64,000 bases of DNA, taken from assembly GCF_028890485.2 (NCBI RefSeq), contig NZ_JARCHV010000002.1:682001-746000 (forward strand), read 5' to 3'. This document shows positions 23,142 through 32,253 of this stretch, in pieces (the stretch's first letter is position 1; every line of letters starts with the position of its first letter). A model generated the notes under the pieces. That model searched no databases and was not told the origin of the DNA. It worked only from the letters and a program-made list of their open reading frames with translations. Source of the stretch: Planococcus sp. SK3692. GTDB lineage: Bacteria > Bacillota > Bacilli > Bacillales_A > Planococcaceae. The position numbers were made by a program, and so were the translations under genes.

Positions 23142-23318
23142 ACTTTACTCCTTTCAAAAAAAGCCATTTATATAAATTAAAGATAGCATAAATCCATCCT
23201 TGTTCCTATATAACTTTTTAAAATTGGAAGTCCAAATGGTATATTCCTGTGATATACTGTCTTATGTTGTTTAAATTTGTCTATTATTTAAATTGAAATA
23301 GAAGGAGCCATCTACTAC

Positions 23319-24086
23319 ATGGAAGAGACTATTAGCTTACAGGATTTATTCAAGACATTAAAGAAGAACCTCGGAATTATTGCCCTGACAACGATCCTAG
23401 CGATCACGATTGCAGGAGCAGTTTCGTTCTTGTTCCTGACGCCGATTTATGAGAACTCAACACAAATTCTTGTCAATCAAGAACAAACTGAAGCAAATCA
23501 ATTGATGAATCAAAATATTCAAGCGGATTTACAACTCATTAATACTTATTCAGTTATCATTAAAAGTCCAGCAGTATTGGATCAAGTAATAGCTGAATTG
23601 AATCTTAATGAGACTGCAGAAGAATTAAACGAGAAAATCATCGTGAATAATGCTGAAAATTCTCAAGTAGTAAATGTTGTTGTCCGTGATGAAAATCCGG
23701 GATTAGCGGTCGAAATTGCCAATACTACAGCTCGAGTATTTGAAAAAGATATTAAAGAATTAATGAATGTTGATAATGTCTCAATCCTATCAGCAGCGGT
23801 ATTAAAAGATAATCCAATTCCTGTAGAACCCAATCCTATTGTCTATATGGCAATTGCAGCAGTGGTCGGCTTGATACTTGGTGTTGGTATTGCATTCTTG
23901 CGTGAATACCTCGACACATCAATGAAGACCGAACAAGACATCGAAGATATTCTAGGCGTACCGTTACTAGGCATCATCTCGCCAATCAAAGAAGAAGCGA
24001 AAATGGAATCGTCTCCAACTACTAATAGAAGAAAGCGAGGAACTGTGAATGGCCAAGAAGAAACAGCTACAGGAAACCGCGCGTAA
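23319..24086 (+). CDS. Wzz-type chain-length regulator / BY-kinase modulator
   Basis: This 255-aa protein has two transmembrane segments, about residues 20-41 and 172-192, flanking an extracellular alpha-helical domain. It starts ISLQDLFKTLKKNLGIIALTTIL and has the proline-rich lead into helix two (NPIPVEPNPIVYMAIAAVVG). After it comes a cytoplasmic tail with EYLDTSMKTEQDIEDILGVPLLG, which activates the partner kinase. It is the first gene of the exopolysaccharide operon and overlaps the kinase gene by 38 nt. It controls polymer length with the kinase and phosphatase that follow. Confidence 0.9.
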   Translation: MEETISLQDLFKTLKKNLGIIALTTILAITIAGAVSFLFLTPIYENSTQILVNQEQTEANQLMNQNIQADLQLINTYSVIIKSPAVLDQVIAELNLNETAEELNEKIIVNNAENSQVVNVVVRDENPGLAVEIANTTARVFEKDIKELMNVDNVSILSAAVLKDNPIPVEPNPIVYMAIAAVVGLILGVGIAFLREYLDTSMKTEQDIEDILGVPLLGIISPIKEEAKMESSPTTNRRKRGTVNGQEETATGNRA

Positions 24087-24747
24087 AGTTGTTACGCATA
24101 CAACGCCTCGTTCTGTCGTTTCCGAGCAATTCCGCACTTTGAGAACAAATGTCAACTTCGCATCGCCTGATAAGGAACTTCGTTCTATTGTTGTTACTTC
24201 TGCAGCGCCGGGGGAAGGGAAATCGACTACATCTGCAAATTTAGCGACTGTGTTCGCGCAAGAAGGAAAAACTGTCTTATTAGTTGATGGCGATATGCGT
24301 AAACCGACAACTCATTACACATTTCATATGCCAAATACCATCGGTCTATCGAACGTGTTGACGCGTCAAACATCGGTGGAAGAGGCAATCCGTCCAACGA
24401 CAATTGAACGTCTGGATTTGATGACGTGTGGCCCGATTCCGCCAAACCCAGCAGAATTGTTAGCATCTAACGCAATGGAGATGCTCATCTCTGATTTGAA
24501 GAAACGATACGACGTCGTGATTTTTGATGCGCCTCCTGTATTGTCTGTAACGGATGGTCAGGTACTGGCGAATAAATGCGACGGTGCCATTTTGGTTGTC
24601 AATTCCGGAAGCACGGAAAAAGAAATGGCCGCCAAAGCCAAAGAAGCAATCGAAGCGTCCAATAGCAAATTGATCGGCGCCGTATTGAACAATTTTGAGC
24701 TGGCAAAAGACAGCTATTATTACCAATACTACGGTAACGCTGAGTAA
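24049..24747 (+). CDS. CpsD/CapB family bacterial tyrosine kinase
   Basis: This 232-aa BY-kinase has a Walker A motif APGEGKST, Walker A' LLVDGDMRKPT and Walker B DVVIFDAPPVLSVTD. The C-terminal tyrosine cluster is DSYYYQYYG, the site of autophosphorylation. It is the separate cytoplasmic kinase of the Gram-positive type, needing the Wzz-like protein encoded just upstream for activation, and its phosphorylation cycle is reversed by the PHP phosphatase downstream. Its start lies inside the previous gene. A hairpin with a T-rich tail overlaps its stop codon, so expression of the downstream genes may be partly attenuated. Confidence 0.93.
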   Translation: MAKKKQLQETARKVVTHTTPRSVVSEQFRTLRTNVNFASPDKELRSIVVTSAAPGEGKSTTSANLATVFAQEGKTVLLVDGDMRKPTTHYTFHMPNTIGLSNVLTRQTSVEEAIRPTTIERLDLMTCGPIPPNPAELLASNAMEMLISDLKKRYDVVIFDAPPVLSVTDGQVLANKCDGAILVVNSGSTEKEMAAKAKEAIEASNSKLIGAVLNNFELAKDSYYYQYYGNAE

Positions 24748-24775
24748 AAGGGGATTTTGCCCCTTTTGCTTTTTA
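24746..24775 (+). terminator. internal terminator/attenuator after the kinase gene
   Basis: AAAAGGGG pairs with CCCCTTTT over a 6-nt loop and is followed by GCTTTTTATTTT. It starts within the kinase stop codon and lies 160 nt before the phosphatase gene of the same operon. Confidence 0.7.
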
Positions 24776-24927
24776 TTTTAAATATGAAATCCAGTTTTTT
24801 AAGTAAGAAATAACACTTGCTACAATTGGTAACTTATCATCCCAAAATGAATACATAGAGAATGTAAAAAAAATTATGAAAGCTAGAACTTTATTAATGA
24901 TTAACTAGCAACAGGAGGGAACTAGAA

Positions 24928-25695
24928 ATGGTCGATACACACTCACACATTTTACCTGCGCTTGACGATGGTGCAGAAACGATGGAACATACAAAAAGGT
25001 TGTTGGATATTGCAGTCGATGAGCAATTGACAGGAATAATTGCTACACCTCACGGTCATCACCCAAATTTCAAAACGGATATCGAAGCTCTTCATATGCA
25101 GTTGAAAGTAGTAAAAGACTACGTGAAAGACACTCATCTTCCGCTCGAAATATATAGTGGACAAGAATGCCGGCTGTCGGATAAATTGCCAGAGCGCCTC
25201 GCAAATGGTGAAGCCTTAACCTTAGCTGAGTCGCGTTATGTATTACTGGAATTACCTTCATCCGGAATTCCAGCTTATACAGTTCCTGTTATCCAACGGT
25301 TAATCACAAACGGTTTTATTCCAATCATCGCCCATGCTGAGCGCAATCAAGGAATCATTCAAAAGCCAGAACGTTTGAAAAAGTTATTGATCCACGGCGC
25401 CATGGCGCAGGTAACTGCTGGCTCATTAGCAGGTAGCTTTGGTAAAAGCATCCAAAAGACGGCTCTACAGCTAATTGATGCGAATATGATCCACGTTTAC
25501 GGTTCGGATGTCCACAGTGAAGATGTGCGACCGTATCATTTTAATGCGGGTCTAGACGTGTTGGAAAAAAAGAATCATCATCAGATGATCGACATACTAC
25601 TCGAGAACAATGACCGCATCCTTCTTAATCAAGACTTGTACGTTCTTGAGCCACAAGACATAGAAAAGGGTAAATGGTGGAATATCTTTGCTTAA
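24928..25695 (+). CDS. CpsB/CapC family tyrosine-protein phosphatase (PHP fold)
   Basis: This 255-aa metal-dependent phosphatase of the PHP superfamily has metal ligands in VDTHSHILPALDDG, IATPHGHHPNF, GQECRLSD, IIAHAERNQ and YGSDVHSED, the full set for a trinuclear centre. It removes phosphate from the tyrosine cluster of the BY-kinase. The start has an AGGAGGGA ribosome site. It follows the kinase after the attenuator-like hairpin and is the last gene with regional base composition; the genes after it are more AT-rich. Confidence 0.92.
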   Translation: MVDTHSHILPALDDGAETMEHTKRLLDIAVDEQLTGIIATPHGHHPNFKTDIEALHMQLKVVKDYVKDTHLPLEIYSGQECRLSDKLPERLANGEALTLAESRYVLLELPSSGIPAYTVPVIQRLITNGFIPIIAHAERNQGIIQKPERLKKLLIHGAMAQVTAGSLAGSFGKSIQKTALQLIDANMIHVYGSDVHSEDVRPYHFNAGLDVLEKKNHHQMIDILLENNDRILLNQDLYVLEPQDIEKGKWWNIFA

Positions 25696-25940
25696 ATTGC
25701 AATATTATAGTATTAATTTTACATTTAATCTCTATCTTTATAGGTGGATACATGATAAAATTAGCAACGTATTTCCATTATTAGTATTAAAGGTGGGAAT
25801 GTGGAATCTCGAAGGTGGTATATAAATCACATTTAATGTATAAAGAAGTGATTTATTACAAAATATGGTATAAAAGCGAGGGTTCCGAATATTATTTTTT
25901 TTAATTTTAAAAGCCAATTATGTTTTGGAGGAGATACTTT

Positions 25941-26828
25941 ATGAAAAAAGTGACAAAAGCTATTATACCGGCTGCTGGATTAGGCACAAGATTTTTGCCG
26001 GCAACAAAAGCTATGCCTAAAGAGATGTTGCCAATTCTCGATAAACCTACTATTCAGTATATTATTGAAGAAGCAGTAGCTTCTGGTATAGAGGATATTA
26101 TCATAGTTACAGGAAAAGGAAAAAGGGCTATTGAAGATCATTTTGATAATAATTTCGAACTTGAAGCGAACTTACTCGAAAAAGGAAAATTAGATTTATT
26201 GGAGAAGGTACAGCAAACTGCAAAGGTTGAAATACATTATATAAGACAAAAAGAACCTAAAGGTCTTGGTCATGCGGTTTGGAGTGCGAGAAAATTTATT
26301 GGTAATGAACCTTTCGCCGTGTTGCTAGGAGATGATATTGTTCAAGCACAAAAACCAGGTTTGAAACAATTAATCGAACAATATAATAAAACTCAAAGGT
26401 CAATAATTGGTGTTCAAACAGTTCCAAAAGAAAGTACTCATCGTTACGGTATCATCGACCCGATTTCAAAGGAAAATCGATTATACCAAGTAAACAAATT
26501 TGTAGAGAAACCTATACAAGGAACAGCACCTTCTAATTTAGCAATTATGGGGAGATATATACTAACTCCAGAAATTTTCGAATTTCTAAATAAGCAAGAG
26601 ACTGGAGCGGGTGGAGAAATACAACTTACCGATGCAATTCAAAAATTGAATGAACTTCAAAGTGTCTATGCTTACGACTTTGAGGGGAAACGCTACGATG
26701 TTGGAGAAATGCTTGGATTTATAAAGACTACTATGGATTTCGCCTTGCAGAGTGAAGAGTTTGGGGTTGAAGTAGAAAGAATCATGAAAGACCTTTTAGA
26801 AGAAAAAACCAGCGTTTTTTCGCGCTGA
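25941..26828 (+). CDS. galU: UTP-glucose-1-phosphate uridylyltransferase
   Basis: This 295-aa protein contains the nucleotidyltransferase signature [20 protein letters not shown] at residues 9-28 (approximately), the Asp-containing LLGDDIVQ, and FVEKP near the middle. This is the standard GalU/GtaB length and order. It makes UDP-glucose, the precursor for Ugd and GalE in this cluster. The start is ATG 25941 with TGGAGGAG upstream; an earlier in-frame ATG overlaps the ribosome site. A 245-nt AT-rich spacer before it may hold a promoter. Base composition is markedly AT-rich from here to the flippase gene, suggesting horizontal exchange of the core. Confidence 0.93.
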   Translation: MKKVTKAIIPAAGLGTRFLPATKAMPKEMLPILDKPTIQYIIEEAVASGIEDIIIVTGKGKRAIEDHFDNNFELEANLLEKGKLDLLEKVQQTAKVEIHYIRQKEPKGLGHAVWSARKFIGNEPFAVLLGDDIVQAQKPGLKQLIEQYNKTQRSIIGVQTVPKESTHRYGIIDPISKENRLYQVNKFVEKPIQGTAPSNLAIMGRYILTPEIFEFLNKQETGAGGEIQLTDAIQKLNELQSVYAYDFEGKRYDVGEMLGFIKTTMDFALQSEEFGVEVERIMKDLLEEKTSVFSR

Positions 26829-26845
26829 ATATGGAGATGGAAATA

Positions 26846-28171
26846 ATGAATATTGCAGTTGTAGGAACGGGATATGTAGGGTTAGTAACTGGTGTAAGCT
26901 TAGCTGAAATCGGCCACACAGTGACTTGTATTGACATAGAGCAGTCGAAAGTTGAAAAAATGAGAAAAGGGATCTCTCCAATCTACGAGCCAGGATTAGC
27001 TGAATTGATGAAAAAAAACATTTCGAATGGAAGACTATTCTTTACAACCAACCATGAAGAAGGGTTTAGAGAGGCTAAAGTAATATATATTGCTGTTGGA
27101 ACTCCTGAAAATGCCGATGGTTCTGCTAATTTGAAATTTATAGATCAAGTTGCAAAAGATATTGCTCAAAATATTGTTCAAGATACAGTGGTAGTTACTA
27201 AGAGTACTGTACCTGTGGGAACTAATAAAAGAATATATCAAATCATTAAGAGAGAGTTACTAAACGATGTAAGGATTGATACGGTTTCGAACCCTGAATT
27301 TTTAAAGGAAGGTTCTGCTATCTATGATTCTTTTAACGGGGATCGAATCGTTATTGGATCCGATAATGATGACGCCAGTTTAGTTATTGAAGAAATTAAC
27401 AAGCCATTTGGGGTGCCTGTTTATAAAACGGATCTGAAAAGCGCAGAAATGATTAAATATGCTTCAAATGCATTTCTTGCAACTAAGATTAGTTTTATAA
27501 ATGAAATTTCAAATATTTGTGAGTTATTAGGTGCAAATATAGAAGATGTAGCAAAAGGCATGGGGATGGATCAAAGAATTGGAAGTCAGTTTTTAAAAGC
27601 CGGCATAGGTTACGGAGGATCTTGTTTCCCTAAAGATACAAAAGCTCTTATTCAAATTGCAGGCAACGTAAACTATGACTTTGAGTTGTTAAAGGGAGTA
27701 GTTAATGTTAATAGAAAGCAACAAGCACTCTTAATTAACAAGCTTATGGATCGGATGCCAAGTATAGAGAACAAAAAGATAGCTGTGCTCGGCTTAGCAT
27801 TTAAACCGAATACTGATGATATGAGAGAGGCAGCCTCAATTATTATTACTGATGAATTGATTAAAGGTGGAGCAACAGTAGTAGCCTACGATCCAATCGC
27901 GATAGAAAATGCAAAAGGCATTTTAAATCCTGAGATTCAATACACGCTTTCACTTGAGGAAGCAATTCGGGATAGCGAGGCTGTGCTCATACTTACTGAA
28001 TGGGATGAGATAAAAAATATTTCTTTAGACGTTTTTAATACTATGAAATACCCATTGGTAATCGATGGAAGAAATTGTTTCGACATAGATGATATGAAAG
28101 AAAAATTAATTGAATATCATTCAGTTGGAAGACCATCAGCATTTAGAGAAAATAAGATTTTAACAATGTGA
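26846..28171 (+). CDS. ugd: UDP-glucose 6-dehydrogenase
   Basis: This 441-aa protein starts MNIAVVGTGYVGLVTGVSLAEIGH with the NAD-binding GxGxxG. It has the catalytic cysteine motif GIGYGGSCFPKDTKAL and a C-terminal UDP-binding domain with LGLAFKPNTDDMREAAS. It oxidises UDP-glucose to UDP-glucuronate, so the polymer very likely contains glucuronic acid or a derivative. The start ATG 26846 has GGAGATGG about 5 nt upstream; the ATG at 26831 is part of that site. It follows galU by 17 nt. Confidence 0.93.
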   Translation: MNIAVVGTGYVGLVTGVSLAEIGHTVTCIDIEQSKVEKMRKGISPIYEPGLAELMKKNISNGRLFFTTNHEEGFREAKVIYIAVGTPENADGSANLKFIDQVAKDIAQNIVQDTVVVTKSTVPVGTNKRIYQIIKRELLNDVRIDTVSNPEFLKEGSAIYDSFNGDRIVIGSDNDDASLVIEEINKPFGVPVYKTDLKSAEMIKYASNAFLATKISFINEISNICELLGANIEDVAKGMGMDQRIGSQFLKAGIGYGGSCFPKDTKALIQIAGNVNYDFELLKGVVNVNRKQQALLINKLMDRMPSIENKKIAVLGLAFKPNTDDMREAASIIITDELIKGGATVVAYDPIAIENAKGILNPEIQYTLSLEEAIRDSEAVLILTEWDEIKNISLDVFNTMKYPLVIDGRNCFDIDDMKEKLIEYHSVGRPSAFRENKILTM

Positions 28172-28206
28172 GTCTAAACTATTTATAACTGAAAGTGGTG
28201 AAAGTT

Positions 28207-28896
28207 TTGACATTATCAAACACTGGCAATCAGCCTCTTGAGAGAGAAAGCGAGAGGGGGTATTTTGAAAAAGTTAATGCTAATAATAATGTAATTTACT
28301 TAACCCTAAAGCGTCTGATAGATGTTTTAGGTGCTATGTTAGGGATTATTCTGCTATCTCCGCTATTCATTATAATAGCTATTTTAATCAAAATAGAGGA
28401 TCCAAAGGGATCAGTTTTTTTTAACCAAAAAAGAGCTGGAAAAGATAATGTGGAGTTTCGTATGCACAAATTTAGATCGATGGTTACTAATGCAGAAGAG
28501 TTAAAGCTTACCTTAATGAAACAAAATGAAGCGTCGGGGCCAGTTTTCAAAATTAAAAAAGATCCTCGAGTAACGAAACTTGGTCAATTTATTCGCAAGA
28601 CTAGCATTGACGAATTACCACAATTGTTTAATGTATTAAAAGGTGAAATGAGTCTGGTAGGCCCACGTCCACCTTTACCAGAAGAGGTTTCACAATACTC
28701 TCAGTATGAAAACCAAAGATTATCTGTTAAGCCAGGTTTGACTTGTTATTGGCAAGTCAGTGGGAGAAGTAATATAGGTTTTTCAGAGTGGATTGAATTG
28801 GATTTGAAATACATCAATAACAGAAATACTTTAGTAGATATTACTTTAATTTTAAGAACGGTACTGGTATTGTTTGGTTCAAAAAATGCATATTAA
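28207..28896 (+). CDS. initiating undecaprenyl-phosphate sugar transferase (WbaP/WcaJ C-terminal type)
   Basis: This roughly 229-aa polyprenol phosphohexose transferase has one N-terminal membrane helix (LGIILLSPLFIIIAILIKI), the RAGKDNVEFRMHKFRSM motif, KTSIDELPQLFNVLKGEMSLVG with the catalytic Asp-Glu pair, GPRPPLPEE, and KPGLTCYWQVSGRSNIGF. It moves a sugar-1-phosphate to undecaprenyl phosphate as the first step of repeat-unit assembly. The start is uncertain: TTG 28207 fits the AAAGTGGTG ribosome site, while GTG 28195 and 28198 lie inside it. Confidence 0.9.
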   Translation: MTLSNTGNQPLERESERGYFEKVNANNNVIYLTLKRLIDVLGAMLGIILLSPLFIIIAILIKIEDPKGSVFFNQKRAGKDNVEFRMHKFRSMVTNAEELKLTLMKQNEASGPVFKIKKDPRVTKLGQFIRKTSIDELPQLFNVLKGEMSLVGPRPPLPEEVSQYSQYENQRLSVKPGLTCYWQVSGRSNIGFSEWIELDLKYINNRNTLVDITLILRTVLVLFGSKNAY

Positions 28897-28925
28897 AATG
28901 TAATTAAAGAAAGAGTGAGTTATCA

Positions 28926-29381
28926 ATGAAAGTTTGTTTTACGGCTTCATCCGGTGGACATTTTGAACAACTGATGATGCTTTTTCCTTTAATGTCTGAG
29001 TTTGATGGCTTTTTGATTACTGAAAAAACTTCTTACAGTAGCCCCAAAGAAGATTTAAAAACATATTATGTGCCGCAAGTGAACAGAAAAGAACTATTTT
29101 TTTCCGTGAAAATATTAATTGTTTTTTTGAAAACAATAAGAATTCTCATGAAAGAAAAGCCTGATGTAATTATATCAACAGGAGCTTTAGCTACGATTCC
29201 AGCACTAGTATTGGGGAAAGCTTTGCGGAAAAAAGTGATTTTTATTGAATCATTTTCAAAGATCCATTCGCCTACTATTACTGGGAAAATTGTTTATAAA
29301 TTTGCTGATGTCTTTATTGTACAATGGGAAGAAATGAAAATCTTTTATCCAAAAGCAATTTATGCAGGAGGGATATATTGA
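28926..29381 (+). CDS. PssD/Cps14F-type glycosyltransferase subunit (Alg14-like)
   Basis: This 151-aa protein starts MKVCFTASSGGHFEQLMMLFPLM, the SSGGH motif of Alg14-like membrane partners. It has a hydrophobic stretch SVKILIVFLKTIRILM, PDVIISTGALATIPALVLGKALRKKVIFIESF, and the C-terminal VQWEEMKIFYPKAIYAGG. It forms the acceptor-binding and membrane half of a split GT-B transferase whose other half is encoded next, with a 4-nt overlap. In known systems this pair adds the second sugar to the lipid-linked initiating sugar. Confidence 0.9.
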   Translation: MKVCFTASSGGHFEQLMMLFPLMSEFDGFLITEKTSYSSPKEDLKTYYVPQVNRKELFFSVKILIVFLKTIRILMKEKPDVIISTGALATIPALVLGKALRKKVIFIESFSKIHSPTITGKIVYKFADVFIVQWEEMKIFYPKAIYAGGIY

Positions 29382-29866
29382 TATTTATCACAGTTGGTAC
29401 ACAAAAATTTCAATTTAATCGATTGTTAAAAGAAATGGATAAATTAGTAGAAGAAGGATTTATTATAGCTGAAAATGTTTTTGCGCAGACAGGTTCCTCA
29501 ACTTACATTCCCCAAAATTACTCTTTCAAAGCTTTTTTAACAAAGGAAGAATTAAATAAACAAATAGAAGCGAATGACCTTATAATTACACACGCCGGTA
29601 CAGGCTCAATTATCAATAGTATAAAATCTCGAAAAAAAGTTATAGGAATCCCAAGGGATGTTAAATTTGGTGAACACGTTGACAACCACCAATATGAAAT
29701 AGTTGAGCAATTTGAAAACTCTTCAATGATATTGGCTGTTAAGAATATTCAAGAATTGAAAAGTGCTATAAGAGATAGTGAGAATTTTAAATTCAAAAAA
29801 TATATATCGAACTCAGAAAAATTTAATGAGACTTTGAATGAAATTTTAAATAGATGGAAGAAATGA
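29378..29866 (+). CDS. PssE/Cps14G-type glycosyltransferase subunit (Alg13-like)
   Basis: This 162-aa protein starts at TTG 29378 with GGAGGGA 5-11 nt upstream, and its start overlaps the stop of the PssD-like gene (TTGA), so the two are translationally coupled. It reads MIFITVGTQKFQFNRLLKEMD, the Alg13-like N-terminus, and has ITHAGTGSIINSIKSRKKVIGIPR, the nucleotide-sugar binding motif, then FGEHVDNHQYEIV. It is the catalytic, donor-binding half of the split transferase. An upstream in-frame ATG inside the previous gene has no ribosome site. Confidence 0.9.
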   Translation: MIFITVGTQKFQFNRLLKEMDKLVEEGFIIAENVFAQTGSSTYIPQNYSFKAFLTKEELNKQIEANDLIITHAGTGSIINSIKSRKKVIGIPRDVKFGEHVDNHQYEIVEQFENSSMILAVKNIQELKSAIRDSENFKFKKYISNSEKFNETLNEILNRWKK

Positions 29867-29895
29867 AATTACTTTAGTATGAGAAAGGTGTTTCT

Positions 29896-30954
29896 ATGAA
29901 AGTACTTATGATAGGATCAAAGATTAGTGTGCCAGGCGGTATTACTAGGGTGGTCAAGAACTATATTCAAGCAGGTATAAAAGAGAAAGTAGAGTTTGAA
30001 TATTTTCCTACGTATTTAGGGAAGTCCAACTTTGCTAATATTTTATATTTCATTAAGCAATATACTACTCTTTATATAAGGTTTTTTCTATTCAATAAAA
30101 ATTATGACGCGGCACATATACATATGTCTTATAAGGGAAGTTTTCTGAGAAAAAAACAAATAATTAAAATGTTAAAAAGGAAAAATATACCTGTAGTTCT
30201 TCATATGCATGGCTCACAGTTTAAGGATTTCTATTATAATGGTTCAAATGAAAAGAAGAAGGAAATTACTGAAACCTTAGATAATACTAATACAATAATT
30301 GCTTTAGGAAAAGAATGGAAAGAATTCTATGAAACGATCAGTAAAACTAAAGTCATTTCTCTAGATAACGCCGTTTTTCCTAAACCAATTTTAGATGACA
30401 ACAATAAAACTTATATTACATCGATGGGAATTCTATCTAAAAGAAAAGGTACGTATGATCTTATTGATGTGGTTCGGAAACTGGATAGTAAAATTGATAA
30501 AAGATACAAATTTGTGTTAGCGGGTAATGGTGAAGTAGAAAATTCTAAAAAGCAAATTAAGGAATTTGAGCTTGAAGATAGATTTATTCTGACAGGCTGG
30601 ATTTCAGATGAAGAATTGATTGAAAAGATATATCGGAAGAGTTTAATTTATATTTTGCCATCTTATAATGAAGGCATGCCTATGTCTATACTAGAAGCTA
30701 TGAGTTATGGAATCCCAGTAGTTTCTACTGTAGTTGGTTCAATACCTTCTGTGATAACAGATGAAGAGAATGGTTTTTTAGTTGAGCCTGGTGATATTAA
30801 AAATTTAGAAGAAAAAATTAAACATTTAATTGATAATGATGAAATAAGAAGACAAATGGGTGAAAATAATAAATTGAAAATAGATAATGAGTTTAACATT
30901 TTTGAAAATATGGATAAACTTCTTGGAATTTACAAAGAAGTTAATAATCAATAG
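29896..30954 (+). CDS. GT4 family glycosyltransferase
   Basis: This 352-aa GT-B enzyme has SVPGGITRVVKNYIQAG at its N-terminus (the glycine-rich GT4 loop), then HMHGSQFKDFY, and a C-terminal domain with SMGILSKRKGTYDLI, VLAGNGEVENSKKQI, ILTGWISDEEL, and ILPSYNEGMPMSILEAMSYGIPVVSTVVG, the E(x)7E signature. It is a retaining transferase, cytoplasmic or membrane-peripheral. It probably adds an internal sugar of the repeat unit. It is part of the AT-rich core of the operon. Confidence 0.9.
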   Translation: MKVLMIGSKISVPGGITRVVKNYIQAGIKEKVEFEYFPTYLGKSNFANILYFIKQYTTLYIRFFLFNKNYDAAHIHMSYKGSFLRKKQIIKMLKRKNIPVVLHMHGSQFKDFYYNGSNEKKKEITETLDNTNTIIALGKEWKEFYETISKTKVISLDNAVFPKPILDDNNKTYITSMGILSKRKGTYDLIDVVRKLDSKIDKRYKFVLAGNGEVENSKKQIKEFELEDRFILTGWISDEELIEKIYRKSLIYILPSYNEGMPMSILEAMSYGIPVVSTVVGSIPSVITDEENGFLVEPGDIKNLEEKIKHLIDNDEIRRQMGENNKLKIDNEFNIFENMDKLLGIYKEVNNQ

Positions 30955-30981
30955 TTTTTTAAGATATGAGAATCAGTTAGG

Positions 30982-32253
30982 GTGAGTCCAATAATTACGT
31001 CTCCATATAGATTTAAGCAACTGAATAATAAAGCAGCTAATAGATCGGAAACCTATATATTTATATTTTTAGTAATTTATATATTTGCTTATTCTAATTT
31101 ATTTCGAGTTTTGTTAGAAGTAAATACTTCACTACCTTTTACATATTCTTTTATACCTTGGTTATTTTATTTTGCCTATATTTATGTAACTAAAAAACCA
31201 TTTAATTTATTTGCTTTAATACTATCATTTGTTTTTTTAAGTCTAAGCATCATAAGTATGATAAATTATGGGTTCGGTGTTTTCGCTCTTTACCGGTTTT
31301 TGTTTAATAGTTTATTTCCTTTGTTAATTATATTTACAAAAATTAATAATGAAAAAGAGTATTTCATTAAATTTGTGAAAGTATTAAATATTATAATAGT
31401 AATCAATATAACATATGGAATAATTGATTTTGTAAGTGATAAAAGCTTACAACTTTTTTTGGGCAATCTCCTTCAAGGTTCTCATTATGCACAAAGTATA
31501 TCTAACGACGTTAAAAGTGGAGTATATAGACTTTTTTCACCTTTTGGACACCCATTGGTAAATATGGGGTTAATATTAATTTTTTTAATGTCGAACCTGA
31601 TCCTTAATCATTATAAGAATATCAAAGTATATTTTTCTCTCAATACTATTATAGTTCTTAGTGTTATAGGTGCTTTTTTGTGTAATAGTAAATTTGGGAT
31701 TTTCATACTTGCTTTGACTCTATGTACACTGTTATTTTTCGCTAAGAAAAAACTTCTAAATTTATCAATATTGGCAATAATTACTATATTTGCTGTAAAT
31801 AGTTCTTATTTTATTGATAATGTTTTAAAAAGATTCTTGATAGCAAGTGAAAGAGGAGATTTAAGTAATGGAAGAGTAGCAGCTCTAAAACAAGTATTTA
31901 ACGATTTTTCAGAAAAACCTTCATTTTTTTTGGGGGGAGGAATGGGTTACTCAGATAATCTATTAAGAGAAGTGAGTTCATTAAATAATATTGAAGTACC
32001 ACTAGTAATCTTTATGTTCGATTATGGAATATTAATATCAATATTAATAATCGCAGTTTCTTATATTTATCCCGTTCTGTACTTTTTGAAAAATAAAACA
32101 TTCTATATCTTAATTCTATATACACTTATATTTATCTTTTTTAACTCATTTAATGGATTAGCAGCGAATATTGGTATGTTCCTAATCCTTACATTTTTTG
32201 CCATGTTACTAATTAATTTTAGTAATAGTATAAGGAGAGAGAAAAATGTCTAA
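30982..32253 (+). CDS. O-antigen polymerase/ligase-like protein (Wzy type)
   Basis: This 423-aa protein has about ten to twelve hydrophobic segments and a large loop containing SVSDKSLQLFLGNLLQGS-like residues and RLFSPFGHPLVNMG, matching Wzy/WaaL-type polymerases. The late ERGDLSNGRVAALKQVFNDF and LGGGMGYSDNLLREVSSLNNIEVPLV match the conserved region of such proteins. It would link flipped repeat units outside the membrane. GTG 30982 overlaps its only ribosome-like site, so the true start may be slightly later. It overlaps the next gene by 8 nt. Confidence 0.82.
   Translation: MSPIITSPYRFKQLNNKAANRSETYIFIFLVIYIFAYSNLFRVLLEVNTSLPFTYSFIPWLFYFAYIYVTKKPFNLFALILSFVFLSLSIISMINYGFGVFALYRFLFNSLFPLLIIFTKINNEKEYFIKFVKVLNIIIVINITYGIIDFVSDKSLQLFLGNLLQGSHYAQSISNDVKSGVYRLFSPFGHPLVNMGLILIFLMSNLILNHYKNIKVYFSLNTIIVLSVIGAFLCNSKFGIFILALTLCTLLFFAKKKLLNLSILAIITIFAVNSSYFIDNVLKRFLIASERGDLSNGRVAALKQVFNDFSEKPSFFLGGGMGYSDNLLREVSSLNNIEVPLVIFMFDYGILISILIIAVSYIYPVLYFLKNKTFYILILYTLIFIFFNSFNGLAANIGMFLILTFFAMLLINFSNSIRREKNV

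Noticed and set aside
24780-25940. Riboswitch or T-box in the gaps around the phosphatase gene
   Set aside because: The spacers are AT-rich without the conserved core words or multi-helix pairing of any riboswitch I can recognise.
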